A stretch of DNA of 64,000 bases from Chitinophaga pinensis (GTDB taxonomy: Bacteria; Bacteroidota; Bacteroidia; Flavobacteriales_D; Crocinitomicaceae): positions 1 to 64,000 of the forward strand of contig CAMAZP010000002.1 in NCBI GenBank assembly GCA_945863605.1, given 5' to 3'. Of the stretch, positions 21,319 to 28,913 are shown in pieces. Position 1 is the first letter of the stretch, and each line of letters begins with the position of its first letter. The notes under the pieces are model-generated. The model ran no database searches. It was given only the letters and a program-made list of their open reading frames with translations, and was not told where the DNA came from. Position numbers and translations under genes: made by a program.

Positions 21319-21981
21319 TTAATCTACATTTTTGAATAGTACTTTATCGCGGTTGACTTGTTCTTTGAGTGTATTGAAGAATTGTTCACGCTCTTTTTCT
21401 TCCACGCAATCAGTTGGAAAAGTCAATTGTAAGTTTTCCAGATAATCAAAATAAACTGTTTGTTGACTAATGCTTACTTGACGTAAACCACTCAAATAGA
21501 TAAGAATAACTTCTCTGTCAGCAACTAAAATCGCTTTAGTGGTAATGCCAATTCTGAACAAATTTTTATGACAAACAATTAAGAAAAGTAAACCTTCTAA
21601 ACTGAAAAACAACATTACTAATGAAGGAAACCAAGCAAATGGCGTAAGGTAATAATAAGCTAAACCTAAACTTGCCATCACCGCAGACTCTAAGATTGTA
21701 TAAACTACTACTCGGATTTTTCTTTGTGCACTAACGGTCGAATTCCATTTGTATTTGGACTTTTGTTTTGTCATTCTAACTCCCATCCAACGACGAATCG
21801 ATCGACGCAATGAAATCACCAATAAAATTAATCCAAGTCCAAGAAAACCGTAATCGAGGTAGGGTAGTTGTGCAGTTGTAGTTCGAAGGAATTCAACCGG
21901 TAAGTCAAATCCAACGTAAATAGACAACAACATTGTTGGCAAAGTAAAAACGAGTAAGAGAACGTTTATAAAACTATTCAT
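21319..21981 (-). CDS. membrane protein of unknown function, four predicted TM segments
   Basis: I do not recognise this 220-residue protein by name. Hydrophobic helices lie at about residues 5-25, 44-60, 95-112 and 117-137. A basic loop (RRSIRRWMGVRMTKQKSKYKW) separates the second and third. The C-terminal 75 residues are soluble and alternate in a way that suggests a small beta-rich domain. Its first bases overlap the end of the DUF349 gene by 8 bp, so the two are translationally coupled. It may be an inner membrane protein working with the DUF349 protein or GT9, but that is inference from position. Confidence 0.7.
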   Translation of the reverse strand: MNSFINVLLLVFTLPTMLLSIYVGFDLPVEFLRTTTAQLPYLDYGFLGLGLILLVISLRRSIRRWMGVRMTKQKSKYKWNSTVSAQRKIRVVVYTILESAVMASLGLAYYYLTPFAWFPSLVMLFFSLEGLLFLIVCHKNLFRIGITTKAILVADREVILIYLSGLRQVSISQQTVYFDYLENLQLTFPTDCVEEKEREQFFNTLKEQVNRDKVLFKNVD

Positions 21982-23683
21982 TCGGAATGAGTTTCAATTT
22001 TTGTTTTAGTGTTTCAATTTTTGCGTTCGCGTGTGCTACTTTTTGTTCAACTTCTTTTTTCAATTGGTCGGCACCTTTTGATTTTGCAAAGAAACCAAGG
22101 TTGTTTTCCAACTGCATAATTTCTTTTTTCAAGGTGTCAATTTGTTTTCTAAGTTCATTTTTCTCGTTCGTCAAGCCTTTAGAACGATCAGGACTTGCCT
22201 GCATTGTCTCCATTTTCGCTTGGAAGAGAATCATTTCTTTTTCATTTGCCTCCAATTTCAAAGCGGCATATTTACTATCCAATGCTTTTTTGAAACGGTC
22301 GTAGATTTCATTTTTCTGCTTCATCGGTACGTGACCAATCGCATTAAATTGCTCAGCAAATTCTTTCAAAGTAGCTAACGTTTCTTGCTTATTTTCACTA
22401 ACAACAAAGGCTTCAATTTGTGCGATTAAATCTGTTTTTGCAGTTAAATTTTGAATTAATGCTTCATCTTGAGCAGCAAAGTGAGCATCTCTTGCATTGT
22501 AAAACACATCACAAGCGGCACGGAACTCAGCCCATAATTTATTCTCAAAACGATTTCCAGCTGATCCAATTTGTTTCCATTTTTTTTGAATAGTAATGAT
22601 TTTGTCAGCAGTTGTTTTCCAATCAGTTGAAGTATTAATAGCCTTGATAGCGTCAACAAGTGCGCGTTTTTGGTCGGCATTGCCTTTAAAAACATCGTCA
22701 ATTGATTTATTGAATTCTTTTTTTGCAGCGAAAAAGGTATCGCATACACCACGGAATTCTTGCCAAATCGCTTCGTTTTCCTTTTTCGGACCAAAACCAA
22801 TTTGTTTCCATGCTTCTTGAATGGCCAAAACTTTTTCTGTTTTTGCGTCCCAATCTTTTGATTTCTCAATACCTTCTAAATTGGAAACTTCGGCTCTTAA
22901 TTGTTCGACAAGTGCACGTTTTTTATTCAAATTTTCCAATAAAACACTGCGTTGTTCGTCGTAGAAGTGATTGATTTTTTCGTAAATAGATTTTACAGCT
23001 TCCCAATAACTTGCTTTTAATTCTTCCCATTGCTCATTGTGAACAGGACCAATTCCTTCCCATTCATCTTGTAAGGTACGCAAGGAAACTTCAATCTCGC
23101 GGATATTTTTGTTGCTGTTTCTCAAGGTTTTCAAATTGAAAATCACTTGTTCTTTCAGCTGTGTATTTTTCTTGTAATCGTTTTCTTTTAACTCTTTGTA
23201 AATGCTGATTGTGTGATAAAACAACTCCACATAACGCGAGTATTCTTTTTGAACTTCATCTCTTTTTTCACGTGGAATATCACCGATTTTTTTCCAAGTT
23301 TCATGAATTTCTTTCTGAGTAGCGAAAGCAGAACCGATGTTTTCTTCGTTTTCAATTAAGTCTTTCAAACGTGTAATTAAATCTCTTTTCTGTTTAAGAT
23401 TACCTGCTTCAAAAGCATTTTTAAGTTCTAGTTGAGCTTTTCGCTTTTCCTGAACTTCCTTGTAAACGGAATAAAATGCTTCTTTGATTGCTTTAAAATC
23501 TCTTTCTTCAATCGTTTCTCCTTTGTCAGCAGCTTCGAGGCGATTTACTTGATATATTCGTTCTTCTTCGATCATAAAATCTTCAAATGAAGTTTTTAAA
23601 GCGCTGATTTCCCGACCGCTACCAATCAAATCTTCCTGTGCTAAGAAAGCTGTAATTTGTTCTAGAAAATTCATGTTTTCCAT
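21974..23683 (-). CDS. DUF349 repeat coiled-coil protein
   Basis: The 569-residue protein is almost wholly helical and Lys/Glu-rich. It contains at least five DUF349-type modules recognisable by W-x-x-IG followed 15-20 residues later by W/Y-x-x-F or F-x-x-A (for example EAWKQIGFGPK, KKWKQIGSAGN, DEWEGIGPVHN). A C-terminal coiled coil follows from about residue 500. DUF349 proteins of this size are common in Bacteroidetes and have no settled function. The gene follows the PfkB kinase by 3 bp and overlaps the next gene by 8 bp, so it is the middle of a tight operon. Confidence 0.85.
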   Translation of the reverse strand: MENMNFLEQITAFLAQEDLIGSGREISALKTSFEDFMIEEERIYQVNRLEAADKGETIEERDFKAIKEAFYSVYKEVQEKRKAQLELKNAFEAGNLKQKRDLITRLKDLIENEENIGSAFATQKEIHETWKKIGDIPREKRDEVQKEYSRYVELFYHTISIYKELKENDYKKNTQLKEQVIFNLKTLRNSNKNIREIEVSLRTLQDEWEGIGPVHNEQWEELKASYWEAVKSIYEKINHFYDEQRSVLLENLNKKRALVEQLRAEVSNLEGIEKSKDWDAKTEKVLAIQEAWKQIGFGPKKENEAIWQEFRGVCDTFFAAKKEFNKSIDDVFKGNADQKRALVDAIKAINTSTDWKTTADKIITIQKKWKQIGSAGNRFENKLWAEFRAACDVFYNARDAHFAAQDEALIQNLTAKTDLIAQIEAFVVSENKQETLATLKEFAEQFNAIGHVPMKQKNEIYDRFKKALDSKYAALKLEANEKEMILFQAKMETMQASPDRSKGLTNEKNELRKQIDTLKKEIMQLENNLGFFAKSKGADQLKKEVEQKVAHANAKIETLKQKLKLIPNE

Positions 23684-23686
23684 AGT

Positions 23687-24613
23687 TTATATCAACTGAT
23701 TCAATTCAAAATTCGCCAAAGAAACAAACTGTTCCAAGCGATGATTTAAGTCATTTGTAGTTATTTGTGTTAATCGTTCTGTTCCAAATTTCTCAACACA
23801 AAATGAAGCTAAAGCTGAGCCAGAGATAATCGCACGCTTCATATTCTCGAATGAATAATCGTCGGTTGCTGCTATGTATCCCATAAAACCACCAGCAAAA
23901 GTATCACCAGCACCTGTTGGATCAAATACATCTTCTAAAGGCAACGCAGGAGCGAAGAAAATATTTTCTCCGTGGAATAATAAGGCTCCGTGTTCACCTT
24001 TCTTGATAATCAAGATTTTAGGACCCATTTCACGAATCACTTTAGATGCTTTCACCAAAGAATATTCTTTTGAAAGTTGGCGTGCTTCTTCGTCATTGAT
24101 AATTAAAACGTCAACAAGCGCCATCGTTTTTTTCAATTCGTCCATTGCGATATCCATCCAGAAATTCATCGTGTCCATTGCGATTAATTTCGGGCGATTT
24201 GGCAAACGCTCAATTACTTTACGTTGTACATCAGGACTTAGATTTCCTAGCATCAAGTATTCGACATCTGTGTATTCTGCTGGAATAATTGGATCAAAAG
24301 TTCCCAAAACATTTAATTCTGTTATGAGTGTATCACGCGAATTCATATCATTGTGGTATTTTCCTGACCAAAAGAACGTTTTTTCACCTTCTTTGATTTG
24401 AATACCCTTTGTATTGATCCCTTTTGAATTTAAATAAGCTAAAGTTTCGCTTGGAAAATCATCTCCAACGACTGAAACAATTCCTTGATTTTTAACAAAA
24501 AAAGAAGAAGCCAACGAAATAAAAGTTCCAGCTCCCCCAACAATTTTATCTGTTTTTCCGAAAGGCGTTTCAATCGCATCAAAGGCCACACTTCCTACAG
24601 TTAATAATCTCAT
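23687..24613 (-). CDS. PfkB-family (ribokinase-like) carbohydrate or nucleoside kinase
   Basis: The 308-residue protein has the N-terminal GGAGTFISLA substrate-side motif (about residues 26-35) and the C-terminal PfkB signature DPTGAGDTFAGG at 231-242, where D237 is the expected catalytic base and the glycines form the anion hole. It phosphorylates a sugar or nucleoside hydroxyl with ATP in the cytoplasm; the substrate is not decidable. It is the first gene of the operon, with a TATCTTTGC -7 element 18 bp before its ATG and the hpf terminator just upstream. Confidence 0.88.
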   Translation of the reverse strand: MRLLTVGSVAFDAIETPFGKTDKIVGGAGTFISLASSFFVKNQGIVSVVGDDFPSETLAYLNSKGINTKGIQIKEGEKTFFWSGKYHNDMNSRDTLITELNVLGTFDPIIPAEYTDVEYLMLGNLSPDVQRKVIERLPNRPKLIAMDTMNFWMDIAMDELKKTMALVDVLIINDEEARQLSKEYSLVKASKVIREMGPKILIIKKGEHGALLFHGENIFFAPALPLEDVFDPTGAGDTFAGGFMGYIAATDDYSFENMKRAIISGSALASFCVEKFGTERLTQITTNDLNHRLEQFVSLANFELNQLI

Positions 24614-24630
24614 AGTATTATTTTAAGGGT

Positions 24631-24639
24631 GCAAAGATA
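24631..24639 (-). promoter_or_regulatory. -7 element TATCTTTGC of the pfkB-DUF349-GT9 operon
   Basis: It fits the Bacteroidetes consensus TAnnTTTG exactly and ends 17 bp before the kinase ATG, giving a short leader of about 12 bases. It lies between the start codon and the upstream terminator, the only room for a promoter. No clear TTG -33 element is seen at the right distance. Confidence 0.5.
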
Positions 24640-24647
24640 GGGAAATA

Positions 24648-24684
24648 AAAAATGGGAGTTACTAATTTAGCTACTCCCATTTTT
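24648..24684. terminator. bidirectional rho-independent terminator between hpf and the pfkB operon
   Basis: AAAAATGGGAGT and ACTCCCATTTTT form a perfect 12-bp stem around a 13-base loop, with A/T runs on both sides. It lies 17 bp past the hpf stop codon and ends the rpsU-xerC-hpf transcript before the next operon. Confidence 0.85.
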
Positions 24685-24701
24685 ACTATTTTGTAAAGAA
24701 A

Positions 24702-24995
24702 TTATTCTGTTTTTTCTTTTTCTTTCAACAATTGTTTTCTCAAAGCTTCAATTGCTTCATCTGTTGACTCTTCAAAAGATTTCGTTTGTTTTTTTGCAAA
24801 CAATTCTTTACCAGGGACATTCAATTTAATTTCTGTGATTTTATTCTCTTTCTCTTTGTCCTTGTCTAACCTCAAGAATACTTCAGCATTGATAATTCGC
24901 TGACTGAAATGTTCCAATTTATCCAATTTTTCTTGAATGAAATCAAGCAGTTTTTGATCCGCTTTAAAATGGATAGAATGCATTTGAATTTCCAT
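24702..24995 (-). CDS. hpf: ribosome hibernation-promoting factor, short form
   Basis: The 97-residue protein has the HPF/YfiA fold pattern: MEIQMHSIHFKADQKLLDFI, a helix with KLDKLEHF, a strand AEVFLRLDKD, and a C-terminal helix TDEAIEALRKQLLKEKEK. The single domain without the long-form C-terminal extension is usual in Bacteroidetes. It binds the small subunit near the decoding centre and promotes ribosome inactivation in stationary phase. It follows xerC by 5 bp and is last in the rpsU-xerC-hpf unit. In many Flavobacteria a tRNA-tuf-secE-nusG run comes next; here a terminator and an unrelated operon follow. Confidence 0.92.
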   Translation of the reverse strand: MEIQMHSIHFKADQKLLDFIQEKLDKLEHFSQRIINAEVFLRLDKDKEKENKITEIKLNVPGKELFAKKQTKSFEESTDEAIEALRKQLLKEKEKTE

Positions 24996-25000
24996 GACTT

Positions 25001-25876
25001 TTACTTGTTGTGCCCACGTGGGTGAGCTTGTGAATAAATAGCATTTAATTTTGCAAACGAGTTGTGTGTGTAAATTTGAGTTGCAGAGAGATTAGCGTGC
25101 CCAAGCAAACCCTTCAAAGTTTCTAAACCTGAACCGTTGTTCAGCATGTGAGTTGCAAAAGTGTGCCTCAAAACGTGCGGACTCTTTTTATCCAAACTTG
25201 TCGTAAGACCAAGGTAATAATTTATTTTTCGGTAAACAAGCACTGAATATAATTTATTACCATTTAGAAGAACAAATAAGTGGGAAGTTTCACCTATTTC
25301 TTTGTGTTTCAAATTCAAATAAGTTTGAAATTTGTTACTTAAAGTTTGTGAAATTGGGATAATTCGCTCCTTATTTCTTTTCCCAAGGACTTTTATATGG
25401 TTGTGATTAAAATCTTTTTCTTTGAGTTCGATTAATTCATTTAAACGAATTCCAGTTTGATAGAATAATTCAAACATCAATTCATCGCGAATACCTTCAA
25501 AACTTGAGGCAAAAACTCCTTCTAATTTTTCACTTACCAAATCCGATTCTTTGGCAAAAACAGGAAGGCGTTTTTCGTTTTTCGGACCTTGAATTTTTTG
25601 CATTGGTGATGTAGAAATGATTCCTTCTTTTCTTAACCAACGGTAGTAGGTGCGTAAAGAAGCTATTTTTCGATTAACTGATTTACTTTTTAATCCGCTG
25701 TCGAACATTTGAACAATCCAAGAACGAATCGTACTAGATTTAATTTCGTAGGCTTCTGTTTCTGATTTAAAATCAAGAAATTTACCAAATTGCTTTAAGT
25801 CGTTTTGATAAGCTGTTAAGGTATGTTCTGAAAAACGTTTCTCAAAACGCAAATAATCTATGAATTTCTCGAACAT
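25001..25876 (-). CDS. xerC: tyrosine recombinase XerC
   Basis: The 291-residue protein has a SAM-like N-terminal core-binding domain (MFEKFIDYLRFEKRFSEHTL onward) and a catalytic domain with Arg in TGIRLNELIEL, HxxR in HVLRHTFATHML, the second His in LLGHANLSATQ and the Tyr in IYTH. It is full length for XerC/D. With a partner recombinase it resolves chromosome dimers at dif. Position between rpsU and hpf is the standard Bacteroidetes arrangement and supports the chromosomal Xer rather than a mobile integrase. The rpsU terminator hairpin and U-tract run right up to its ATG, so it has almost no leader of its own. Confidence 0.9.
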   Translation of the reverse strand: MFEKFIDYLRFEKRFSEHTLTAYQNDLKQFGKFLDFKSETEAYEIKSSTIRSWIVQMFDSGLKSKSVNRKIASLRTYYRWLRKEGIISTSPMQKIQGPKNEKRLPVFAKESDLVSEKLEGVFASSFEGIRDELMFELFYQTGIRLNELIELKEKDFNHNHIKVLGKRNKERIIPISQTLSNKFQTYLNLKHKEIGETSHLFVLLNGNKLYSVLVYRKINYYLGLTTSLDKKSPHVLRHTFATHMLNNGSGLETLKGLLGHANLSATQIYTHNSFAKLNAIYSQAHPRGHNK

Positions 25877-25905
25877 AAAAAAAGGGAGTCGTTAAAACTC
25901 CCTTT
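25876..25905 (-). terminator. terminator between rpsU and xerC, abutting the xerC start
   Basis: On the minus strand AAAGGGAGT and ACTCCCTTT form a 9-bp stem around a 7-base loop, followed by a T-run that ends at the xerC ATG. It should end most rpsU transcripts and let a fraction read through into xerC and hpf. Confidence 0.8.
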
Positions 25906-25931
25906 ACGTATTATATTACTTAAAGTTACAA

Positions 25932-26123
25932 TTAGATTAAATCTGACTGCATTCTTTGTTTGTAAGCAGCTCTAATTACAAGTTGACGACGAGCAATAGA
26001 CGGTTTTTCAAACTCTTTACGAGCACGCAATTGTTTCATTACATTCGTTTTTTCAAACTTTTTCTTGTATTTTTTCAACGCTCTTTCGATGTTCTCGCCT
26101 TCTTTAATTGGAATAATTAACAT
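25932..26123 (-). CDS. rpsU: 30S ribosomal protein bS21
   Basis: The 63-residue basic protein begins MLIIPIKEGENIERALKKYK and continues with RARKEFEKPSIARRQ, a textbook bS21. In Bacteroidetes bS21, with bS18 and bS6, covers the anti-Shine-Dalgarno end of 16S rRNA, and many Flavobacteriia keep a strong Shine-Dalgarno before rpsU for autoregulation. Here the 30 bases before the ATG are A-rich (AAAAAAGAAATTAT just before ATG) with no GGAGG. A good promoter lies 34-64 bp upstream of the start, and the gene has its own terminator. Confidence 0.95.
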   Translation of the reverse strand: MLIIPIKEGENIERALKKYKKKFEKTNVMKQLRARKEFEKPSIARRQLVIRAAYKQRMQSDLI

Positions 26124-26156
26124 ATAATTTCTTTTTTAAATTTTCAACTTGGGGAC

Positions 26157-26187
26157 GCAAAGATATACTAATTTCAATAAAACACAA
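26157..26187 (-). promoter_or_regulatory. rpsU promoter (TTG, 19 bp, TATCTTTGC)
   Basis: The -7 element TATCTTTGC (26157-26165) fits TAnnTTTG exactly. A TTG (26185-26187) lies 19 bp upstream of it, within the usual Bacteroidetes spacing. The transcript would carry a leader of about 30 bases. Confidence 0.65.
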
Positions 26188-26190
26188 GGA

Positions 26191-27330
26191 TTATTTTAAA
26201 ATTTCTCTTGAGATAACCACTTTTTGTATTTCTGAGGTTCCTTCGCCGATTGTCATTAAACGTGCATCACGTAAAAATTTCTCAGCTGGATACTCTTTTG
26301 TGTAGCCATAACCACCCATAATTTGCATTGCTTCGTTACCACATTTAACAGCAACTTCACTTGCATAATATTTTGCGAACGCTCCTTGTTTTGTCAGGTT
26401 TTGCTTTCTATTTTTCAAATCTGCAGCTTGGAAAGTCAATAACTCTGCGGCTTCTACTTCAGTTGCCATATCTGCCAATTTGAAGCCGATAGCTTGGAAT
26501 TTAGAAATTGATTGACCGAATTGTTCTCTTTCTTGTGCGTATTTCAAAGCTGCTTCATAAGCTCCTCTTGCCACACCACAACTTAAAGCTGCGATTGAAA
26601 TTCTACCACCATCCAAAATTTGCATTGCTTGTTTGAAACCCATTCCAACTTGACCAATTACTTGCGATTCGTGAACACGAACATTGTCAAAAATTAATTC
26701 AGCGGTTTCACTTGCACGAACACCAAATTTTTCTTTGATTTTCACAGCTGAAAAGCCAGGTGTTTCTTTTTCGATAATGAAAGCTGTAATTCCGTTGCTA
26801 TCCAATAATTCGCCTGTTCTAACTAAAACTACAGCAACATCGCCAGAGAGACCGTGCGTAATCCAGTTTTTTGCACCGTTAATAACCCAATGATCACCAT
26901 CTTTAACAGCGGTTGTTTTCATACGCATCGCATCAGAACCTGTGTTTGGCTCTGTTAGTCCCCAAGCTCCGATAAACTCACCCGAAGCTAAAAGTGGCAA
27001 ATATTTTTTCTTTTGTTCTTCAGAACCGTGGTAATATATATGACCTGTACACAAAGAATTATGAGCAGCAACACTCAAACCAACACCACCACACACTTTT
27101 CCAAGTTCCATAAGTGCTGTTGCATATTCAAAGTAAGAGAAACCTGAACCTCCATATTCTTCAGGGATGAAAATACCCAATAAGCCAAGTTCCCCCATTT
27201 TTTTCATCGTCTCTACTGGAAAAATTTCTTCATCGTCCCACTTTTTCATATTTGGTCGGATTTCTTTTTCTGCAAAATCACGCACCATTTGTGAGATCAT
27301 TTTTTGATTTTCGTTTTGTTCAAAGTTCAT
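26191..27330 (-). CDS. acyl-CoA dehydrogenase
   Basis: The 379-residue protein has the three-part ACAD fold: an N-terminal helical domain from about residue 5, a middle beta domain with [15 protein letters not shown] and [13 protein letters not shown] (flavin and substrate contacts), and a C-terminal helical domain with [20 protein letters not shown] and GEGTSEIQ. In the short-chain ACAD group the Glu of that last motif is the catalytic base. It oxidises short or branched acyl-CoA to the enoyl-CoA with FAD and passes electrons to ETF. It follows apt by 22 bp and is last in that operon; substrate length is not decidable. Confidence 0.93.
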   Translation of the reverse strand: MNFEQNENQKMISQMVRDFAEKEIRPNMKKWDDEEIFPVETMKKMGELGLLGIFIPEEYGGSGFSYFEYATALMELGKVCGGVGLSVAAHNSLCTGHIYYHGSEEQKKKYLPLLASGEFIGAWGLTEPNTGSDAMRMKTTAVKDGDHWVINGAKNWITHGLSGDVAVVLVRTGELLDSNGITAFIIEKETPGFSAVKIKEKFGVRASETAELIFDNVRVHESQVIGQVGMGFKQAMQILDGGRISIAALSCGVARGAYEAALKYAQEREQFGQSISKFQAIGFKLADMATEVEAAELLTFQAADLKNRKQNLTKQGAFAKYYASEVAVKCGNEAMQIMGGYGYTKEYPAEKFLRDARLMTIGEGTSEIQKVVISREILK

Positions 27331-27352
27331 TAGTTATAGATTTTGATAATAT

Positions 27353-27883
27353 TTAAAACGCAATTAAGCTACTTATGTTTTCTGTATGTTTGATTAGTTT
27401 GTTTTCTCCTTTTAGGAAACTCAATCCGACAAGGAAATTGAATCCGACAACTTCACCGCCACATTTTTTGATTAATTCTGCAGCAGCATCTGCTGATCCA
27501 CCAGTTGCCAATAAGTCATCGTGAATTAATATGCGTTGACCTTCAGAAACGGCGTCATTATGAATTTCTATTACAGCGCTCCCATATTCTAAATCGTATG
27601 AATGGCTGATTTTTTTGTAAGGTAATTTACCTTGTTTTCTGATAAGAATAAAAGGAATTCCCAAGCGCATCGCTAGTGGATAACCAAATAAAAATCCTCT
27701 GCTTTCAATGCCAGCAACTGCATCTATGTTTTGGTCACGATAGGATAGGTAAAGATTTTCAAGTACTTCATTTGAAAGTTGAGCATCTAACATAATTGGT
27801 GAAATATCTTTAAATAGTATTCCAGGTTTTGGGAAATCAGGAACATCGCGAATTGCTACGATTAATTTTTCTTGAAGTGTCAT
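27353..27883 (-). CDS. apt: adenine phosphoribosyltransferase
   Basis: The 176-residue protein shows the APT signature: FPKPGILFKDISPIM near the N-terminus, AGIESRGFLFG, the flexible-loop segment IRKQGKLPYK, and the PRPP-binding motif ILIHDDLLATGGSADA. It salvages adenine with PRPP to AMP in the cytoplasm. It lies 1 bp after the helix-hairpin-helix gene, so the two are cotranscribed. A TATCTTTG -7-like sequence sits 5 bp before its ATG (27888-27895), inside the end of the upstream gene, and could give an extra near-leaderless transcript. Confidence 0.95.
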   Translation of the reverse strand: MTLQEKLIVAIRDVPDFPKPGILFKDISPIMLDAQLSNEVLENLYLSYRDQNIDAVAGIESRGFLFGYPLAMRLGIPFILIRKQGKLPYKKISHSYDLEYGSAVIEIHNDAVSEGQRILIHDDLLATGGSADAAAELIKKCGGEVVGFNFLVGLSFLKGENKLIKHTENISSLIAF

Positions 27884-27884
27884 T

Positions 27885-28760
27885 TTACAAAGATAAGTAA
27901 GGGATTAATTTCTCAAAGGTTTCTGCATCAATTAATTTTGATTCTTGAATTTCATCGATTGCATTGAATTTGCCTCGCTGCATTCGCATTTTAATAATTG
28001 AGTTGACTTGATTCCAGTTTAGATAAGGGTGATTCTTCAATTCTTCTGGTGTTAATTCATTGATTTTGAGTTTTCTAATCTTTGATTTATCTATTTCTAT
28101 TTGAGGAATTAATTTATCATAAGTCTCAATAGTCATTTTCCAAACTTCTAAAATTTGTTCTTTGGATGCAAATCCTCCAAGTCTGTCTCGGTATTTAATG
28201 AGTTGCTTTGCGAAAAATGGACCTATTCCTTTTAGATTTTCTAAATCCTCAATACTAGCTGCATTTATCTCCAATTTTTTTACTTTCATTTCTTCGACAA
28301 CTTTTGGAGTATACTCTGTTTTTGGTCGTTCAGGATAATATGTTGAATCTTTTATGAGTGCGTATAATTCATCGGAAATGACGAAAATGCGCTTTAAATC
28401 TTCGTTTGAACGAATGCCATTTTTTGTAAATTTCAGTAAAACAGCAACTTGTTTCTTAGAAAGTCCAAGGTTCATCCAATCTTCTGCTGAGTACTCATTA
28501 GGATTAAATTTCTTTGGTGGTACTGAAAAGCGTTTTTTCTTTTCGTATTTAGTGTAATAATTCCGCTTTTTGTTTTGAAAATTCTTTTTTGCCTTTTCAA
28601 AAGCTTTCACATCCTCCGTTGAAACATCAAGTTCAACCTCGGAGTTGAATAATTGCGCAAAACGAGGAATAAAAACAATTATTACAGCTACAACAATAAG
28701 TGCAACAACACCTCTTCTATTTCTTTTGGAAACATAAAGTGGTTCGTCGTCTTGTTTCAT
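27885..28760 (-). CDS. membrane-anchored helix-hairpin-helix (ComEA-like) protein
   Basis: The 291-residue protein has a short basic N-terminus, one transmembrane helix at about residues 18-36 (VVALIVVAVIIVFIPRFAQ) and an external domain. That part contains at least two helix-hairpin-helix motifs of the ComEA kind, one with INAASIEDLENLKGIGPFFAKQ and a second before PYLNWNQVNSIIKMRMQRG, plus a weaker one around YSAEDWMNLGLSKKQ. Such motifs bind DNA without sequence preference, and ComEA-type proteins receive DNA during uptake. No other competence gene is nearby, so the role is open. It is first in the operon with apt and the acyl-CoA dehydrogenase. Confidence 0.8.
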   Translation of the reverse strand: MKQDDEPLYVSKRNRRGVVALIVVAVIIVFIPRFAQLFNSEVELDVSTEDVKAFEKAKKNFQNKKRNYYTKYEKKKRFSVPPKKFNPNEYSAEDWMNLGLSKKQVAVLLKFTKNGIRSNEDLKRIFVISDELYALIKDSTYYPERPKTEYTPKVVEEMKVKKLEINAASIEDLENLKGIGPFFAKQLIKYRDRLGGFASKEQILEVWKMTIETYDKLIPQIEIDKSKIRKLKINELTPEELKNHPYLNWNQVNSIIKMRMQRGKFNAIDEIQESKLIDAETFEKLIPYLSL

Positions 28761-28768
28761 AGAAAATA

Positions 28769-28909
28769 CTACTTTTCTTTGTCGTTTTCAGAATAAGAAT
28801 CCGTGTCTGTTTTTTGAGGAATGGTTAGAACTTTGTAGAAAAAGTAACCTGTCGCAAAAGTCACAATCGACCAAACAGAAACCAATAAAATAAGTGCTGA
28901 AGTGTTCAT
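28769..28909 (-). CDS. MetS-like small subunit of the NSS transporter
   Basis: This 46-residue gene runs from the ATG at 28907-28909 to the TAG at 28769-28771. It starts MNTSALILLVSVWSIVTF, one transmembrane helix (about residues 4-25), followed by a charged tail ending DKEK. It starts 4 bp after the stop codon of the sodium:neurotransmitter-symporter-type transporter. Small one-helix partners in exactly this position are known as MetS-family subunits, named after the methionine transporter MetPS of Corynebacterium, where the small subunit is needed for transport. The family call rests on position, size and topology. Confidence 0.75.
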   Translation of the reverse strand: MNTSALILLVSVWSIVTFATGYFFYKVLTIPQKTDTDSYSENDKEK

Positions 28910-28913
28910 AGAT

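Noticed and set aside
21987-22974. Several plus-strand frames of 74-105 residues opposite the DUF349 gene
   Set aside because: They are antisense shadows of Lys/Glu-rich coiled-coil codons (Phe/Ser/Leu-rich on the other strand).
27888-27895. TATCTTTG before apt as a firm promoter
   Set aside because: It lies inside the end of the upstream gene, 5 bp before the ATG, with no -33 element; kept only as a remark in the apt entry.
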